DNA of 56,563 nt, from contig NZ_CABTWO010000015.1 in the NCBI RefSeq assembly GCF_902488535.1, positions 1 to 56,563 of the forward strand, given 5' to 3'. A model generated the notes under the pieces. It made no database searches. It saw only the letters and a list, made by a program, of their open reading frames with translations, and had not been told where the DNA came from. Made by a program: the position numbers and the translations under genes. Of this stretch, positions 41,722 to 50,565 are shown one piece after another. The stretch comes from an uncultured Mobiluncus sp. (GTDB lineage Bacteria > Actinomycetota > Actinomycetes > Actinomycetales > Actinomycetaceae). The stretch's first letter is position 1. The number at the start of each line of letters is the position of its first letter.

Positions 41722-42644
41722 CTGTTTCCTTTCAAAGCTGCGACAGCCTGCCAATACGAGGATTGCGCACCAGGATATTTTACCGTTTCGGAAGCAAATC
41801 GCGTTGCCGCTAATGCACTGTCGTGGAGGGACTGACCCTCAGCTAATTTAGCTGCGAGCACTCCGGTAAACGCGTCACCCGCTCCTACCGCGTCCACAGC
41901 TTGAACAGGGATGGCATCTAGATGAGAAACGCTAACATTAACTTCCGAAGTGTGTTCCCCCAACAGCGATCCTTGCGAACCGAGAGTCAAAACCACGGAG
42001 GGCACTCCGACTTCCAGCAATGCTTTCGCGACGTCAGCATCCTCAGCATTACTGAGATTCAATCCCAAGCAGCACGCCGCCAAACGTGACTCGTACTCGT
42101 TTACTACCAAAGGATTACTGTGCAAAAGCAACCACGGGTTAACAGCTATCGCCGGTGCGAGATTCAACACAACCCGCTTGCCGGAATCCACAAATCGTTT
42201 TGCAGCCTCCAGAATGCAGTCTTGCGGAATTTCTGCCTGCATCACCAGAACGTCAGCCTGGTGCAATGCCGGATTAATCCACTCGATTCCACCGCTATTC
42301 ATGGCACCGTTGGCCCCGGGAACCACAATAATGAAGTTTTCACCTTGCTGTTCGACGGTTACAACCGCCAGACCGGTGGGAATGTCAACTTGACGCACAA
42401 AGCTCAAGTCCACACCCGCTCTTTGCAGAGATTCCACCACAACCTGTGCATTGGAATCATTACCAGCCTGTCCTACCATCATCACGTGGTGCCCGGTCAG
42501 GGCGGCAGCTAGAGCTTGGTTCGCTCCCTTACCTCCGGCACTGACTCCGCCACCCCCACCCAAAAGGGTCTCTCCCGGCTGGGGATGGCGAGCCACTGTC
42601 AAATTCAGGTCAGCATTCAGAGACCCGAAAACAGCTATTGTCAC
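41718..42644 (-). CDS. rbsK: Ribokinase
   Basis: Phosphorylates ribose at O5. 308 residues: PfkB fold with FGSLNADLNLTVARHPQPGET, then GGKGANQALAAALTG and the C-terminal VDAVGAGDAFTGVLAAKLAEG containing the catalytic aspartate and anion hole. NLAPA and VLTLGSQGSLL are also typical. Overlaps both neighbours (rbsB and rbsD) by four bases. Confidence 0.95.
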   Translation of the reverse strand: MTIAVFGSLNADLNLTVARHPQPGETLLGGGGGVSAGGKGANQALAAALTGHHVMMVGQAGNDSNAQVVVESLQRAGVDLSFVRQVDIPTGLAVVTVEQQGENFIIVVPGANGAMNSGGIEWINPALHQADVLVMQAEIPQDCILEAAKRFVDSGKRVVLNLAPAIAVNPWLLLHSNPLVVNEYESRLAACCLGLNLSNAEDADVAKALLEVGVPSVVLTLGSQGSLLGEHTSEVNVSVSHLDAIPVQAVDAVGAGDAFTGVLAAKLAEGQSLHDSALAATRFASETVKYPGAQSSYWQAVAALKGNR

Positions 42645-43615
42645 TTGATGTACTCCGCAACGTTGTCTTTGGTGACAGTCTTAACTTCCACCGGAACATT
42701 GGCATCAGCCTTGCCGGTTTCCAAGAACTTAATAGCTTGATCTACGGCAATTTTACCGAGTTCTTTGGGTTGCTGAGCGATCGTTCCAAGCATGGTTCCA
42801 TCCTGCACAGCCTGCAAGCCATCATTCGTGCCATCAAAGCCAAAGACGAATACGTCTTTACCCGCCTTTTCCGCTAACGCTTTCAAAGCACCCAGTGCCA
42901 TCTCATCGTTATGTGCAAATATAGCCTTCACATTAGGATTAGCCTGCAGCAGATTTGATGCCACGTCCAATCCCTCAGCACGGTCAAAGTTAGCGGTTTG
43001 GGAAGCAACTACCTTGATATTCGGGAAGGCCTTGATGCCTTCCTCGAAGCCTTGACCACGGTCACGAGTCGCGGAGGCACCTGGCACCCCTTGGAGCACA
43101 ATGACGTCTCCTTTCTCGCCGATGGCCTTGGCAATCTGCTCCGCAGCAAGTTTGCCGCCAAGGACGTTATCTGAGGACACAAAAGAATCCAGCTTGCCGG
43201 TAGTGACACCGCGATCAACTGCAATAACGGGAATCTTTGCACCATTCAGCGCTTCAACAGAAGGTCCCGCCGCGTCGGAATCCACCGGGTTAATAATTAC
43301 CGCACTCACGCCCTTACTGATGGCGTTCTGAGCCTGGTTAGCCTGGGTGGCCGAGTCATCCTGAGCATCAGAAATCTCCAGTGTGTACCCCTTTGATTCC
43401 GCTTCGGCCTTGGCACCGTCGCTCAGATCCACAAAGAAGGGATTGCTCAGAGTGGAAACTAACAATACGAGGTTTTTCCCACCTGAGGCATTGCCGTTCT
43501 CCCCTGAGGAGGCTCCATCATTGGCGGCATCGGTGCCGCCGCAAGCGCTCAGTCCTAGAATCCCTAGAGACAGAATCGCTCCAGATGCAAATAACTTGTG
43601 AAATTTTTTCATCAT
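42641..43615 (-). CDS. rbsB: Ribose ABC transporter substrate-binding lipoprotein
   Basis: 324 residues from the ATG at 43615, seven bases after AAAGG. A lipoprotein signal peptide ends at the lipobox LSACGG. A linker rich in Gly, Asn and Ser follows, then the periplasmic-binding-protein type-1 fold (NLVLLVSTLSNPFFVDLSDGAKAEA, AVIINPVDSDAAGPSVEAL, VIAVDRGV, FAHNDEMALGALKAL). Anchored to the outer face of the membrane as is usual for Gram-positives. The gap to rbsC holds a hairpin that may raise its mRNA level. Confidence 0.95.
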   Translation of the reverse strand: MMKKFHKLFASGAILSLGILGLSACGGTDAANDGASSGENGNASGGKNLVLLVSTLSNPFFVDLSDGAKAEAESKGYTLEISDAQDDSATQANQAQNAISKGVSAVIINPVDSDAAGPSVEALNGAKIPVIAVDRGVTTGKLDSFVSSDNVLGGKLAAEQIAKAIGEKGDVIVLQGVPGASATRDRGQGFEEGIKAFPNIKVVASQTANFDRAEGLDVASNLLQANPNVKAIFAHNDEMALGALKALAEKAGKDVFVFGFDGTNDGLQAVQDGTMLGTIAQQPKELGKIAVDQAIKFLETGKADANVPVEVKTVTKDNVAEYIK

Positions 43616-43689
43616 GTGTTTACCTTTCTGGGTGTTGTGTTCCGGGGGGTCCCTCGAAACATGTTGTTTATTTATTGCAATTTTTGAAC

Positions 43690-43736
43690 CCACAAGGAAT
43701 GGTTCCCTTTTTCCAGGGCAAGCCCGCTCCTTATGG
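43690..43736 (-). other. Intercistronic hairpin between rbsC and rbsB
   Basis: On the transcribed strand CCATAAGGA (43728-43736) pairs with TCCTTGTGG (43690-43698) through one wobble pair; an inner CCCT..AGGG stem lies in the loop. It starts one base after the rbsC stop codon and ends 75 bases before rbsB. Similar structures in other sugar operons stabilise the binding-protein message. Confidence 0.5.
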
Positions 43737-43737
43737 T

Positions 43738-44730
43738 TTAGTGTGCAGATTCCTTGTTCTTCAGGGCATCAATACCCACTGCGACGGCGATGACCAGACC
43801 TATAACCACCTGTTGCCAGAAGGAAGGAACATTCATGATGTTGAGTCCGTTACGAATTACCGCCAGCAGAAGAGCCCCAACCAGAGTTCCGGAAACTTTA
43901 CCTGAACCGCCGGCCAGAGATGCACCCCCAATCACGACCGCCGCAATCGCATCGAGCTCGTATCCCACACCGGCTTGTGCGCCAGCGGAATTGAGTCGAC
44001 CAGCCATAACCATTCCAGCCACACCCGCATATAGTCCGCACAACGCAAACACGGTCACCTGCACCTTTTTCACGGGGATACCCGAAAGCCTAGCTGCCTC
44101 GATATTGCCACCGACGGCATACATGGCACGCCCCATTGCGGTTCGGTTGAGGATTACAGCCGCCACAACACCCGAGAGAGCAAATACGATAATCGGGACA
44201 GGAATCGGACCTATACTCCCCCCTAACATGTTTACCGCAGGTGAGGTGGGAATCGGTTTTCCTTGGGAAATCACCAGGGTGAGCCCACGAGCGATGGAGA
44301 GCATCGCCAGGGTAGCAATGAAAGACGGCAAACGAAAATACGCATTGCTAATTCCGTTTACTGCCCCGCACATGATTCCAGCCAGCAATCCAACTAGCAA
44401 AGCTAGCCAGCTGGGGATACCCATAACGGTAAAGGCGTAAGCACCCACCATGGCTGACAGGGCCAGCATGGAGCCAACGGACAGGTCAATGCCAGCTGCC
44501 ACGATGACGAAAGTCATTCCAAACGCAAGAATTGCGGTGACCGCTGTTTGCACACCAATTTGGGTGAAGTTGTTCACCGAAAGGAACACCGGTGACGCTA
44601 GGCTCAAAACGATAGCCAAGATTACCAAACCGACCAGAGCTCCATTGTTGGCAAGGAAGGTTTTGACATTGACCAGCCCGTTAGACGGCTTCAATTCACG
44701 CTGAGCGCTTGGTTTCGTTACTGTTTGCAT
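43738..44730 (-). CDS. rbsC: Ribose ABC transporter permease
   Basis: 330 residues, eight to ten membrane spans of the sugar-type BPD_transp_2 family. Diagnostic blocks are AFGMTFVIVAAGIDLSVGSMLALSAM, and the later GAQAGVGYELDAIAAVVIGGASLAGGSGKVSGTLVG. The N-terminus is basic and cytoplasmic. It lies 14 bases after rbsA. Confidence 0.95.
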   Translation of the reverse strand: MQTVTKPSAQRELKPSNGLVNVKTFLANNGALVGLVILAIVLSLASPVFLSVNNFTQIGVQTAVTAILAFGMTFVIVAAGIDLSVGSMLALSAMVGAYAFTVMGIPSWLALLVGLLAGIMCGAVNGISNAYFRLPSFIATLAMLSIARGLTLVISQGKPIPTSPAVNMLGGSIGPIPVPIIVFALSGVVAAVILNRTAMGRAMYAVGGNIEAARLSGIPVKKVQVTVFALCGLYAGVAGMVMAGRLNSAGAQAGVGYELDAIAAVVIGGASLAGGSGKVSGTLVGALLLAVIRNGLNIMNVPSFWQQVVIGLVIAVAVGIDALKNKESAH

Positions 44731-44744
44731 ATTGGCCTTCTTTT

Positions 44745-46241
44745 CTAAATTTGTGACAACTCTGCGACATTGGAAACCGCCAGTGTCATGATTTCGTCTT
44801 GAGTGGTTCCTCTACCCGGAAGTTCCCCGGCAACTCGACCTTCCGACATCACCAGAATCCGGTCTGACATACCTAGTACCTCAGGCAATTCACTGGAAAC
44901 CATCACCACCGCGCCACCATCGGACACGATTTGATTGATAAGTTCATAGATTTCGACTTTTGCGCCTACGTCGACCCCGCGAGTCGGCTCATCGAGAAGT
45001 AACACCTTCGATCCGGCCAACACCCACCGTCCAAACACTAGCTTTTGTTGGTTTCCTCCCGAAAGCTCTTTGACTTTCTGATCAATGCTTTCCATACGGA
45101 CTCGCATCCGCTGGGACACTCCTTCAGCTTGTTTACGCAACATTCTTCGTTGGGCTATCCCGAAACGAGCGCTGGGCATGAGTTTTGCATAGCCGAGGTT
45201 TTCGCCAGCCGTTGCACCCAAAACCAAGCCCTGAGCTTTGCGGTCTTCCGGAACCATGCCCAGACCCAAAGAAATCTTTTTAGCAATCTGGGAGTTTGGA
45301 ACTTCCTTTCCCTGAATTTGAATCACTCCAGAGTCAAATGTGTCGGCTCCCGCGATGGCTCTCAAGACCTCGGTTCTTCCTGCACCAACCAAGCCGGCGA
45401 TTCCCAATACCTCTCCAGCACGAACATTGAAACTAACATCAGAGAAATTCCCTGCTGAACTTAGGTTTTTCACCTCCAGCATTATCTTTCCGGCTTTAAC
45501 CTGGCGGGAGGGGAACTGTTCATCAATAGATCGTCCCACCATGAGACGCACCAGCTCAGGTTCCGGAGTCTTCGCGTCTACCTGCGCCACGAGGTTTCCA
45601 TCCCGTAGCACCGAAACAGTGTCCCCGATTTCTGCTAGTTCGTTCAGGTGGTGAGAGATGAAAATCATCCCCACCCCTTGTGCCTTTAGTGAGCGCATCA
45701 GCTCAAATAAGACCTTTATCTCTTTTGTCGTCAAAGCAGCTGTGGGCTCATCAAGTATCAGTATTTTGGACTTTACGGATAGAGCCTTGGCGATTTCGAC
45801 CAACTGCTGACCTGCAATCCCCAATTCGCCCACGGGCTGTTTGAGATTGAGTTTCATGCCTACCAAATCCAAAGCCTCTTGTGCCCGGCGATAAAGTTCA
45901 CGTTTATCTAACACTCCGGCCTTGGTTGGGAGTCTGCCCAGCAAAAGGTTCTCTGCCACGCTCATCTTGGGGACGAGGTTGAGTTCTTGGTGAATTACCG
46001 AAATTCCGTATGACTCCGCGTCCTTAACGTTAGCTATTGTCACCGGTTTCCCATCCAGGAATAGTTCACCCTTATCTGCACTGTATATTCCGGCAATAAT
46101 TTTGATGAGGGTGGATTTACCAGCACCGTTTTCTCCCAGCAAGACATGCACTTTCCCTGGTTCTACGCGCAGAGAAATGTCTTTTAACACCTCTACTGGT
46201 CCAAAAGATTTATAGATATGCTTTAGTTCCAACGTTGTCAT
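44745..46241 (-). CDS. rbsA: Ribose ABC transporter ATP-binding protein
   Basis: 498 residues with two fused ATPase halves. The first has GENGAGKSTLIKI, signature LGIAGQQLVEIAKAL and LDEPTAAL. The second has a degenerate P-loop (GLVGAGRTEVLRAI), signature LSGGNQQKLVFGRW and LDEPTRGVDVG. This is the standard ribose/galactose importer layout. 12 bases after rbsR. Confidence 0.95.
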   Translation of the reverse strand: MTTLELKHIYKSFGPVEVLKDISLRVEPGKVHVLLGENGAGKSTLIKIIAGIYSADKGELFLDGKPVTIANVKDAESYGISVIHQELNLVPKMSVAENLLLGRLPTKAGVLDKRELYRRAQEALDLVGMKLNLKQPVGELGIAGQQLVEIAKALSVKSKILILDEPTAALTTKEIKVLFELMRSLKAQGVGMIFISHHLNELAEIGDTVSVLRDGNLVAQVDAKTPEPELVRLMVGRSIDEQFPSRQVKAGKIMLEVKNLSSAGNFSDVSFNVRAGEVLGIAGLVGAGRTEVLRAIAGADTFDSGVIQIQGKEVPNSQIAKKISLGLGMVPEDRKAQGLVLGATAGENLGYAKLMPSARFGIAQRRMLRKQAEGVSQRMRVRMESIDQKVKELSGGNQQKLVFGRWVLAGSKVLLLDEPTRGVDVGAKVEIYELINQIVSDGGAVVMVSSELPEVLGMSDRILVMSEGRVAGELPGRGTTQDEIMTLAVSNVAELSQI

Positions 46242-46253
46242 CTGCGCTGCTCC

Positions 46254-47240
46254 TTACTTTGCCCGCGCTGTGGATTTGCGAAGTATGAGGGAAGTTGGCA
46301 AGTGAAGGCTTTGCGCTTCTTCCCCTGCAATTAGTTTTTGCAACTCCTGAACAGCCAGAGAACTCATTTCTTCAATATCCTGGTTAATCGTGGTCAACGG
46401 TGGATTGAGGTGTTCCATAATTGGCAGGTCGTCATAACCGATAATCGATAACTCCTGTGGCACGTGGATTCCCTGTTTGCCGAGGTAGCTGAGAATCGGC
46501 CACAGTCGCGGCGTGTAAGCGATGATGGCCGCGCTGACATTGGCTTCCAACAGCTCTTGCATCAACGCAACTGAGTGCTGTTCACCGTCTGATTTCGGAT
46601 TCACCACGGTTTCCAGCCCCAGTTCAGCACCAATCTCTAGGAAGACCCGAAGACGCTGTTGCGCAGTTGAAGTATGTTCTGGACCCAACACCATCCCAAT
46701 GCGTTTGTGTCCCAATCCCTGCAGGTGAATCAGCGCATCGCGAATTCCTGGGTACGCATCTGAATCTACTGTAGGTACCTCGTAACCTTCCATCGTGCGA
46801 TCAACGAACACAACAGGAACTCCCGCTCGTTGCACCTGTTTTAGAGCTGAGGAATGGCGGCTTTGAATAACAAGAATCATCCCGTCAACTCGATGTTCCA
46901 AAGCTTGATATAGGAATTGCTCCTGTTGCTCAAAGTTCTCTGAGGCGTTGCCGATAATCATGGCATATCCTGCTTCTGCCAGGCTAGTTTGCAGTCCGTG
47001 GGCAAGGAGACCAAAGTACGGGTTACGTACGTCTGAAACAAGAACTGCCACGACCCGATTTTGTTTGGAACGCAGCGAACGAGCCAGTCCATTCGGAGTG
47101 TAGTGGAGCTTTTTAATCGCCGCGTAAACTTGCCTTTTAGCCTTTTCAGAAGCCGATTTTCCCGAAAGTACGCGCGAAACGGTAGCCACCGAAACCCCGG
47201 ATTCCTCGGCTACGTCTTTAATGGTCACGTTAGCGCGCAT
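46254..47240 (-). CDS. rbsR: LacI-family regulator of the ribose operon
   Basis: 328 residues. The helix-turn-helix TIKDVAEESGVSVATVSRVLSGK is at the N-terminus, followed by the hinge helix YTPNGLARSLRSK and a periplasmic-binding-type sensor domain. First gene of the operon; it reads out through a 38-bp palindromic operator that overlaps the expected transcription start, so it very probably represses itself together with rbsA-C-B-K-D and is relieved by ribose or a derivative. Confidence 0.92.
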   Translation of the reverse strand: MRANVTIKDVAEESGVSVATVSRVLSGKSASEKAKRQVYAAIKKLHYTPNGLARSLRSKQNRVVAVLVSDVRNPYFGLLAHGLQTSLAEAGYAMIIGNASENFEQQEQFLYQALEHRVDGMILVIQSRHSSALKQVQRAGVPVVFVDRTMEGYEVPTVDSDAYPGIRDALIHLQGLGHKRIGMVLGPEHTSTAQQRLRVFLEIGAELGLETVVNPKSDGEQHSVALMQELLEANVSAAIIAYTPRLWPILSYLGKQGIHVPQELSIIGYDDLPIMEHLNPPLTTINQDIEEMSSLAVQELQKLIAGEEAQSLHLPTSLILRKSTARAK

Positions 47241-47253
47241 TGACTCTCCACTC

Positions 47254-47291
47254 CATTGTGTAAACGATTACATGTAATCGTTTACACAATG
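47254..47291. promoter_or_regulatory. Double LacI-type operator (38-bp perfect palindrome)
   Basis: The 38 bases are their own exact reverse complement. Inside lie two abutting 14-mers, TGTAAACGATTACA (47259-47272) and TGTAATCGTTTACA (47273-47286). Each is itself a near-palindrome centred on CG, as expected for LacI-family half-site pairs. The whole site lies 14 bases before the rbsR ATG, just downstream of a -10 element. Confidence 0.85.
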
Positions 47292-47317
47292 TTGCCACAC
47301 ATAGAGAGCTGTGTCAA
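47289..47317 (-). promoter_or_regulatory. Promoter of the rbs operon
   Basis: Minus-strand TTGACA (47312-47317) is a consensus -35; 17 bases later is CAACAT (47289-47294), an acceptable -10. The operator palindrome overlaps the -10 and covers the expected start point, so repressor binding would block initiation. Confidence 0.7.
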
Positions 47318-47471
47318 GAAAAACCAATAGGAAAATTTTTCCTGAAGAAACTCCCTGTTCAGAGAAGTTTGGCAGGGAAAATTCTGGGGTTAGACCAGGA
47401 AGAACGCTTCGGTAATACCCTCTAAATCTCCTGTTGACCAAGAATGGGCATCAGCAATCCGTTTGGCAAAC

Positions 47472-48617
47472 CTATATACCCGCTTCTATAACCCGCAAAG
47501 CCGCGTGCAGCACTTCGGGAGTGGTCGCCAGGTTCAAACGGAAAGAGTTTTCAAAGCCCTTGCCCAAGTCCGCGCCATCGTTGACGATTAGGCCGCAATC
47601 CCGCAGGGTCTGGGCGGGGCAAGCTCCGAGGATTCCATCAGTTTCCCACCATGACAAATAGGTCGCCTCGGGCAGGAACACCCGGAAGTGCTCACCGTGA
47701 TTGGCCAACCAGCCATGAACAGTTTCCCGATTTTCGACAATCTGCGCTTTGACTTCCCCCAACCATTCGCGGCTATCGCGAAAAGCACTGATGGATGCCA
47801 GCATCCCCCATGGGGTCGCCCCGGAGGCAAAAACTTGCAGCGGGGTGCGCAAACGTTGCCGCAGCGATTCGTCGGGAATGATCCACTGTGCACAGTGCAA
47901 ACCAGGGATGTTCCACCCTTTTGAGGCAGCTGACGCAGTCACGGTCCGGGAAGCTGCCAGCTCTGAAAATTGAGCGAAGGGGTGGAGCTGTCCGTCCAAG
48001 ACTAGCGGGGAGTGAATCTCATCCGAGAACACTAAGACGTCTGGGTAATCAGCCAAAATAGCGCACAATCCAGCCATCTCAGCGGGGCTCACGCACTTGC
48101 CCACGGGGTTCCAAGGATTGCACAGCACCAGCAGTCCCCCAGCCTGCGCCGAGCGGAAAACCTGCGAGATCCCCTCCAAGTTCAGCTGATACTGGCCAGT
48201 TTGCGCATCATAGTTGGACACGACCTGCACGACTTCGTGTCCCTGGTCTTGGGGCATCGTCAAAAATGGCATATAGGCAGGTGTCGGCACCACCACCGGA
48301 GCCTGCGGAGGAAGAATACTCATCACAGACTGCAGCACCGACAGTACATCGGAGGCCACGCCAACCGCATCAGGCTCGATTTGCCAGCCGAATTCAGCCG
48401 CATAAAATTCTCGCATTGCCTGGCCAACCTGCTGGGATAGACCTACGGGAGGGTAGCCGGTGATGGCGTCATCGAGGGCGGACTGCAGGGCATCCCTCAC
48501 GGCTGGAGCAATCCCAAAGTCCATTTCCGCGACCCACATACCCAGGGCTCCGGGGTGGATACTCCACTTCAGGGATCGAGATTTTTTCAAGTCAGACAAA
48601 GACGGTAACGCAATCAC
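47472..48617 (-). CDS. MalY/PatB-type aminotransferase (probable cystathionine beta-lyase)
   Basis: PLP enzyme of the class I/II fold, 381 residues. The Schiff-base lysine is Lys233 in SASKGWNIPGL; Asp199 in VFSDEIHSPLVL contacts the cofactor; CNPWNPVGK and the N-terminal MWVAEMDF are MalY/PatB signatures. These enzymes cleave C-S bonds of cystathionine or cysteine conjugates. GTG start without a ribosome site: TAGAAT ends six bases upstream, suggesting a leaderless transcript. It lies upstream of rbsR on the same strand, 231 bases away. Confidence 0.9.
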   Translation of the reverse strand: MIALPSLSDLKKSRSLKWSIHPGALGMWVAEMDFGIAPAVRDALQSALDDAITGYPPVGLSQQVGQAMREFYAAEFGWQIEPDAVGVASDVLSVLQSVMSILPPQAPVVVPTPAYMPFLTMPQDQGHEVVQVVSNYDAQTGQYQLNLEGISQVFRSAQAGGLLVLCNPWNPVGKCVSPAEMAGLCAILADYPDVLVFSDEIHSPLVLDGQLHPFAQFSELAASRTVTASAASKGWNIPGLHCAQWIIPDESLRQRLRTPLQVFASGATPWGMLASISAFRDSREWLGEVKAQIVENRETVHGWLANHGEHFRVFLPEATYLSWWETDGILGACPAQTLRDCGLIVNDGADLGKGFENSFRLNLATTPEVLHAALRVIEAGI

Positions 48618-48623
48618 CCCTAT

Positions 48624-48629
48624 ATTCTA
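48624..48629 (-). promoter_or_regulatory. Candidate leaderless -10 element of the MalY-type gene
   Basis: Minus-strand TAGAAT is followed by six bases (ATAGGG) and then the GTG start. The -35 region (TCATTT at 17 bases) is weak. Confidence 0.4.
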
Positions 48630-48692
48630 GGGGGAAATGAGCGCCAAAATGAGGTCAAGCGCCGCACTTTCAACAGTCGGCCCCAGCGGCGC

Positions 48693-48740
48693 TGAAATAA
48701 GGACGCAGCCCAGACACATAATGTATCCGGGCCGCGTCCT
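48693..48740 (-). terminator. Terminator of the S10 operon
   Basis: Minus-strand AGGACGCGGCCC (48729-48740) pairs with GGGCTGCGTCCT (48700-48711), with one mismatch; TTATTTC follows. It lies about 54 bases past the rpsQ stop and marks a true operon end between S10 and spc genes. Confidence 0.85.
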
Positions 48741-48793
48741 ATATCCAGATTGAAAGGTCTAAGAGACCTCAACCGAGTTTTAGTTGTGGAGAA

Positions 48794-49078
48794 TTACTTG
48801 GCCTTTTCGGCAATCTCCACCAGGCGCCAGTGCTTAGTCTTGGACAGCGGGCGCGTTTCCATGATGACGACCAAGTCGCCGATACCGGCGAGGTTTTGCT
48901 CATCATGAACCGTAACCTTCTTGGTTTTGCGCATGACCTTTCCGTAAAGCGGGTGCTTCACGCGGTCTTCGAGCTGAACCACGATGGTTTTTTCCATGCG
49001 ATCGGACACCACGTAGCCGCGGCGCACCTTACGGTGATTGCGTTCGGTCGTTTCGGTAGTCATTGTTTCGTCTGCCAT
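48794..49078 (-). CDS. rpsQ: 30S ribosomal protein S17
   Basis: 94 residues: RNHRKVRRGYVVSDRMEKTIVV, then RVKHPLYGKVMRKTKKV and VVIMETRPLSKTKHWRLVEI. Last gene of the S10 operon, 3 bases after rpmC. Confidence 0.97.
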   Translation of the reverse strand: MADETMTTETTERNHRKVRRGYVVSDRMEKTIVVQLEDRVKHPLYGKVMRKTKKVTVHDEQNLAGIGDLVVIMETRPLSKTKHWRLVEIAEKAK

Positions 49079-49081
49079 TGA

Positions 49082-49324
49082 TTACTCCTTAACGCTGGGC
49101 TCGGTACGAATGCCGAGTTCCCGCTCACGGTAAATGGTGTAGATACGGGCGACATCGCGGCGAACCGCCTTAATGCGGCCGTGGTCTTCGAGCTGACCGG
49201 TAGCTTGGGCGAAACGCAGGTTGAAAAGCTCCTGCTTCGCGTCCTTCAGCTTCATCGCGAGCTGCTCGTTGTCCATGGCATCCAAATCGTTAGGAGCCAG
49301 TCCTTTGGAACCTATCATGTTCAT
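49082..49324 (-). CDS. rpmC: 50S ribosomal protein L29
   Basis: 80 residues; two helices near the exit tunnel. The core is LKDAKQELFNLRFAQATGQLED and RIKAVRRDVARIYTIYRERE. The ATG overlaps the rplP stop by four bases. Confidence 0.96.
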   Translation of the reverse strand: MNMIGSKGLAPNDLDAMDNEQLAMKLKDAKQELFNLRFAQATGQLEDHGRIKAVRRDVARIYTIYRERELGIRTEPSVKE

Positions 49325-49737
49325 TCACCACCCTCTCGGGAAATAAAACGGGTCTTGATGGGCAGTTTGTGCTGGGCGCGAGACAGCGCTTCGCGGGCCA
49401 GTTCTTCGCTGACACCAGCGATTTCGAACAGCACACGGCCAGGCTTGACCGGAGCCACCCACCATTCGGGGGAACCTTTACCAGAACCCATACGAGTTTC
49501 CGCGGGCTTCTTGGTCAGCGGACGATCCGGGAAGATGTTAATCCAGATCTTGCCACCACGCTTGACGTGACGAGTCACGGCAATACGAGCCGCTTCAATC
49601 TGACGGTTAGTCAGGTAAGCGCCCTCCAGGGCTTGGATACCGTAATCGCCGAAAGCGATTTCGGTGCCGCCCTTAGCGTAGCCACGCCGGCCCGGACGGT
49701 GCTGGCGACGCCACTTAGTACGACGAGGAATCAGCAT
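49321..49737 (-). CDS. rplP: 50S ribosomal protein L16
   Basis: 138 residues: MLIPRRTKWRRQHRPGRRGYA, then EAARIAVTRHVKRGGKIWI, and RMGSGKGSPEWWVAPVKPG. Helps place A-site tRNA. Three bases after rpsC. Confidence 0.98.
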   Translation of the reverse strand: MLIPRRTKWRRQHRPGRRGYAKGGTEIAFGDYGIQALEGAYLTNRQIEAARIAVTRHVKRGGKIWINIFPDRPLTKKPAETRMGSGKGSPEWWVAPVKPGRVLFEIAGVSEELAREALSRAQHKLPIKTRFISREGGE

Positions 49738-49740
49738 TGC

Positions 49741-50562
49741 TTATGCCTCCGTTTCTGTGGTTGCCCCGGCGGCGACGGTCGCGGCTTCGGGGGGTTCGTT
49801 TACGTTTTCGTTGGCCGCGTTGTCAGCAGGACGGTCGGCACGAGGACGGCGGGTCCCCGCGTGACGGTCGTTGCGGCGACCCGTGCGGCCGGCCTGTTCA
49901 GCCTGCATCCGGTTCCAATCCCGTTCGGTCATGTCACCCTTGTAAATCCAGACCTTTACACCGATACGACCAAAAGTGGTCCGCGCTTCGTAGAAGCCGT
50001 AGTCGATGTTGGCACGCAAGGTGTGCAACGGCACGCGGCCTTCCCGGTAGAACTCAGAGCGGGACATTTCAGCACCGCCCAAACGACCGGAGCACTGCAC
50101 ACGGATACCTTTGGCACCCGCACGCTGTGCGGACTGCATTCCTTTACGCATGGCGCGACGGAAAGACACGCGGGCGCTGAGCTGTTCAGCAATGGACTGA
50201 GCGACCAGCTGCGCATCCAAATCGGGGTTCTTAACCTCGCGGATGTTCAACTGCACCTGCTTGCCGGTCAGCTTCTCCAGCTGGGCGCGCAAACGATCCG
50301 CTTCCGCGCCGCGGCGTCCGATGACGATACCGGGACGAGCCGTGTACAGGTCAACAGACACACGATCGCGAGTCCGTTCGATTTCGACCTTGGAAATACC
50401 GGCACGTTCCAGCTTGTCCTGCATGAGACGACGAATCTCGACGTCTTCCTTCACGAAGTCGCGGTAACGCTGGCCGGACTTCGTAGAGTCAGCAAACCAA
50501 CGGGAACGGTGTTCCGCGGTTATGCCCAGACGGAAACCAGTGGGATGTACTTTCTGACCCAT
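49741..50562 (-). CDS. rpsC: 30S ribosomal protein S3
   Basis: 273 residues: MGQKVHPTGFRLGI, the KH domain with VIGRRGAEADRLRAQLEKLTG, and C-terminal core LHTLRANIDYGFYEARTTFGRIGVKVWI. It then extends about 55 residues of Arg-rich and Ala/Glu-rich tail, as in other Actinobacteria. Confidence 0.98.
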   Translation of the reverse strand: MGQKVHPTGFRLGITAEHRSRWFADSTKSGQRYRDFVKEDVEIRRLMQDKLERAGISKVEIERTRDRVSVDLYTARPGIVIGRRGAEADRLRAQLEKLTGKQVQLNIREVKNPDLDAQLVAQSIAEQLSARVSFRRAMRKGMQSAQRAGAKGIRVQCSGRLGGAEMSRSEFYREGRVPLHTLRANIDYGFYEARTTFGRIGVKVWIYKGDMTERDWNRMQAEQAGRTGRRNDRHAGTRRPRADRPADNAANENVNEPPEAATVAAGATTETEA

Positions 50563-50565
50563 TAT

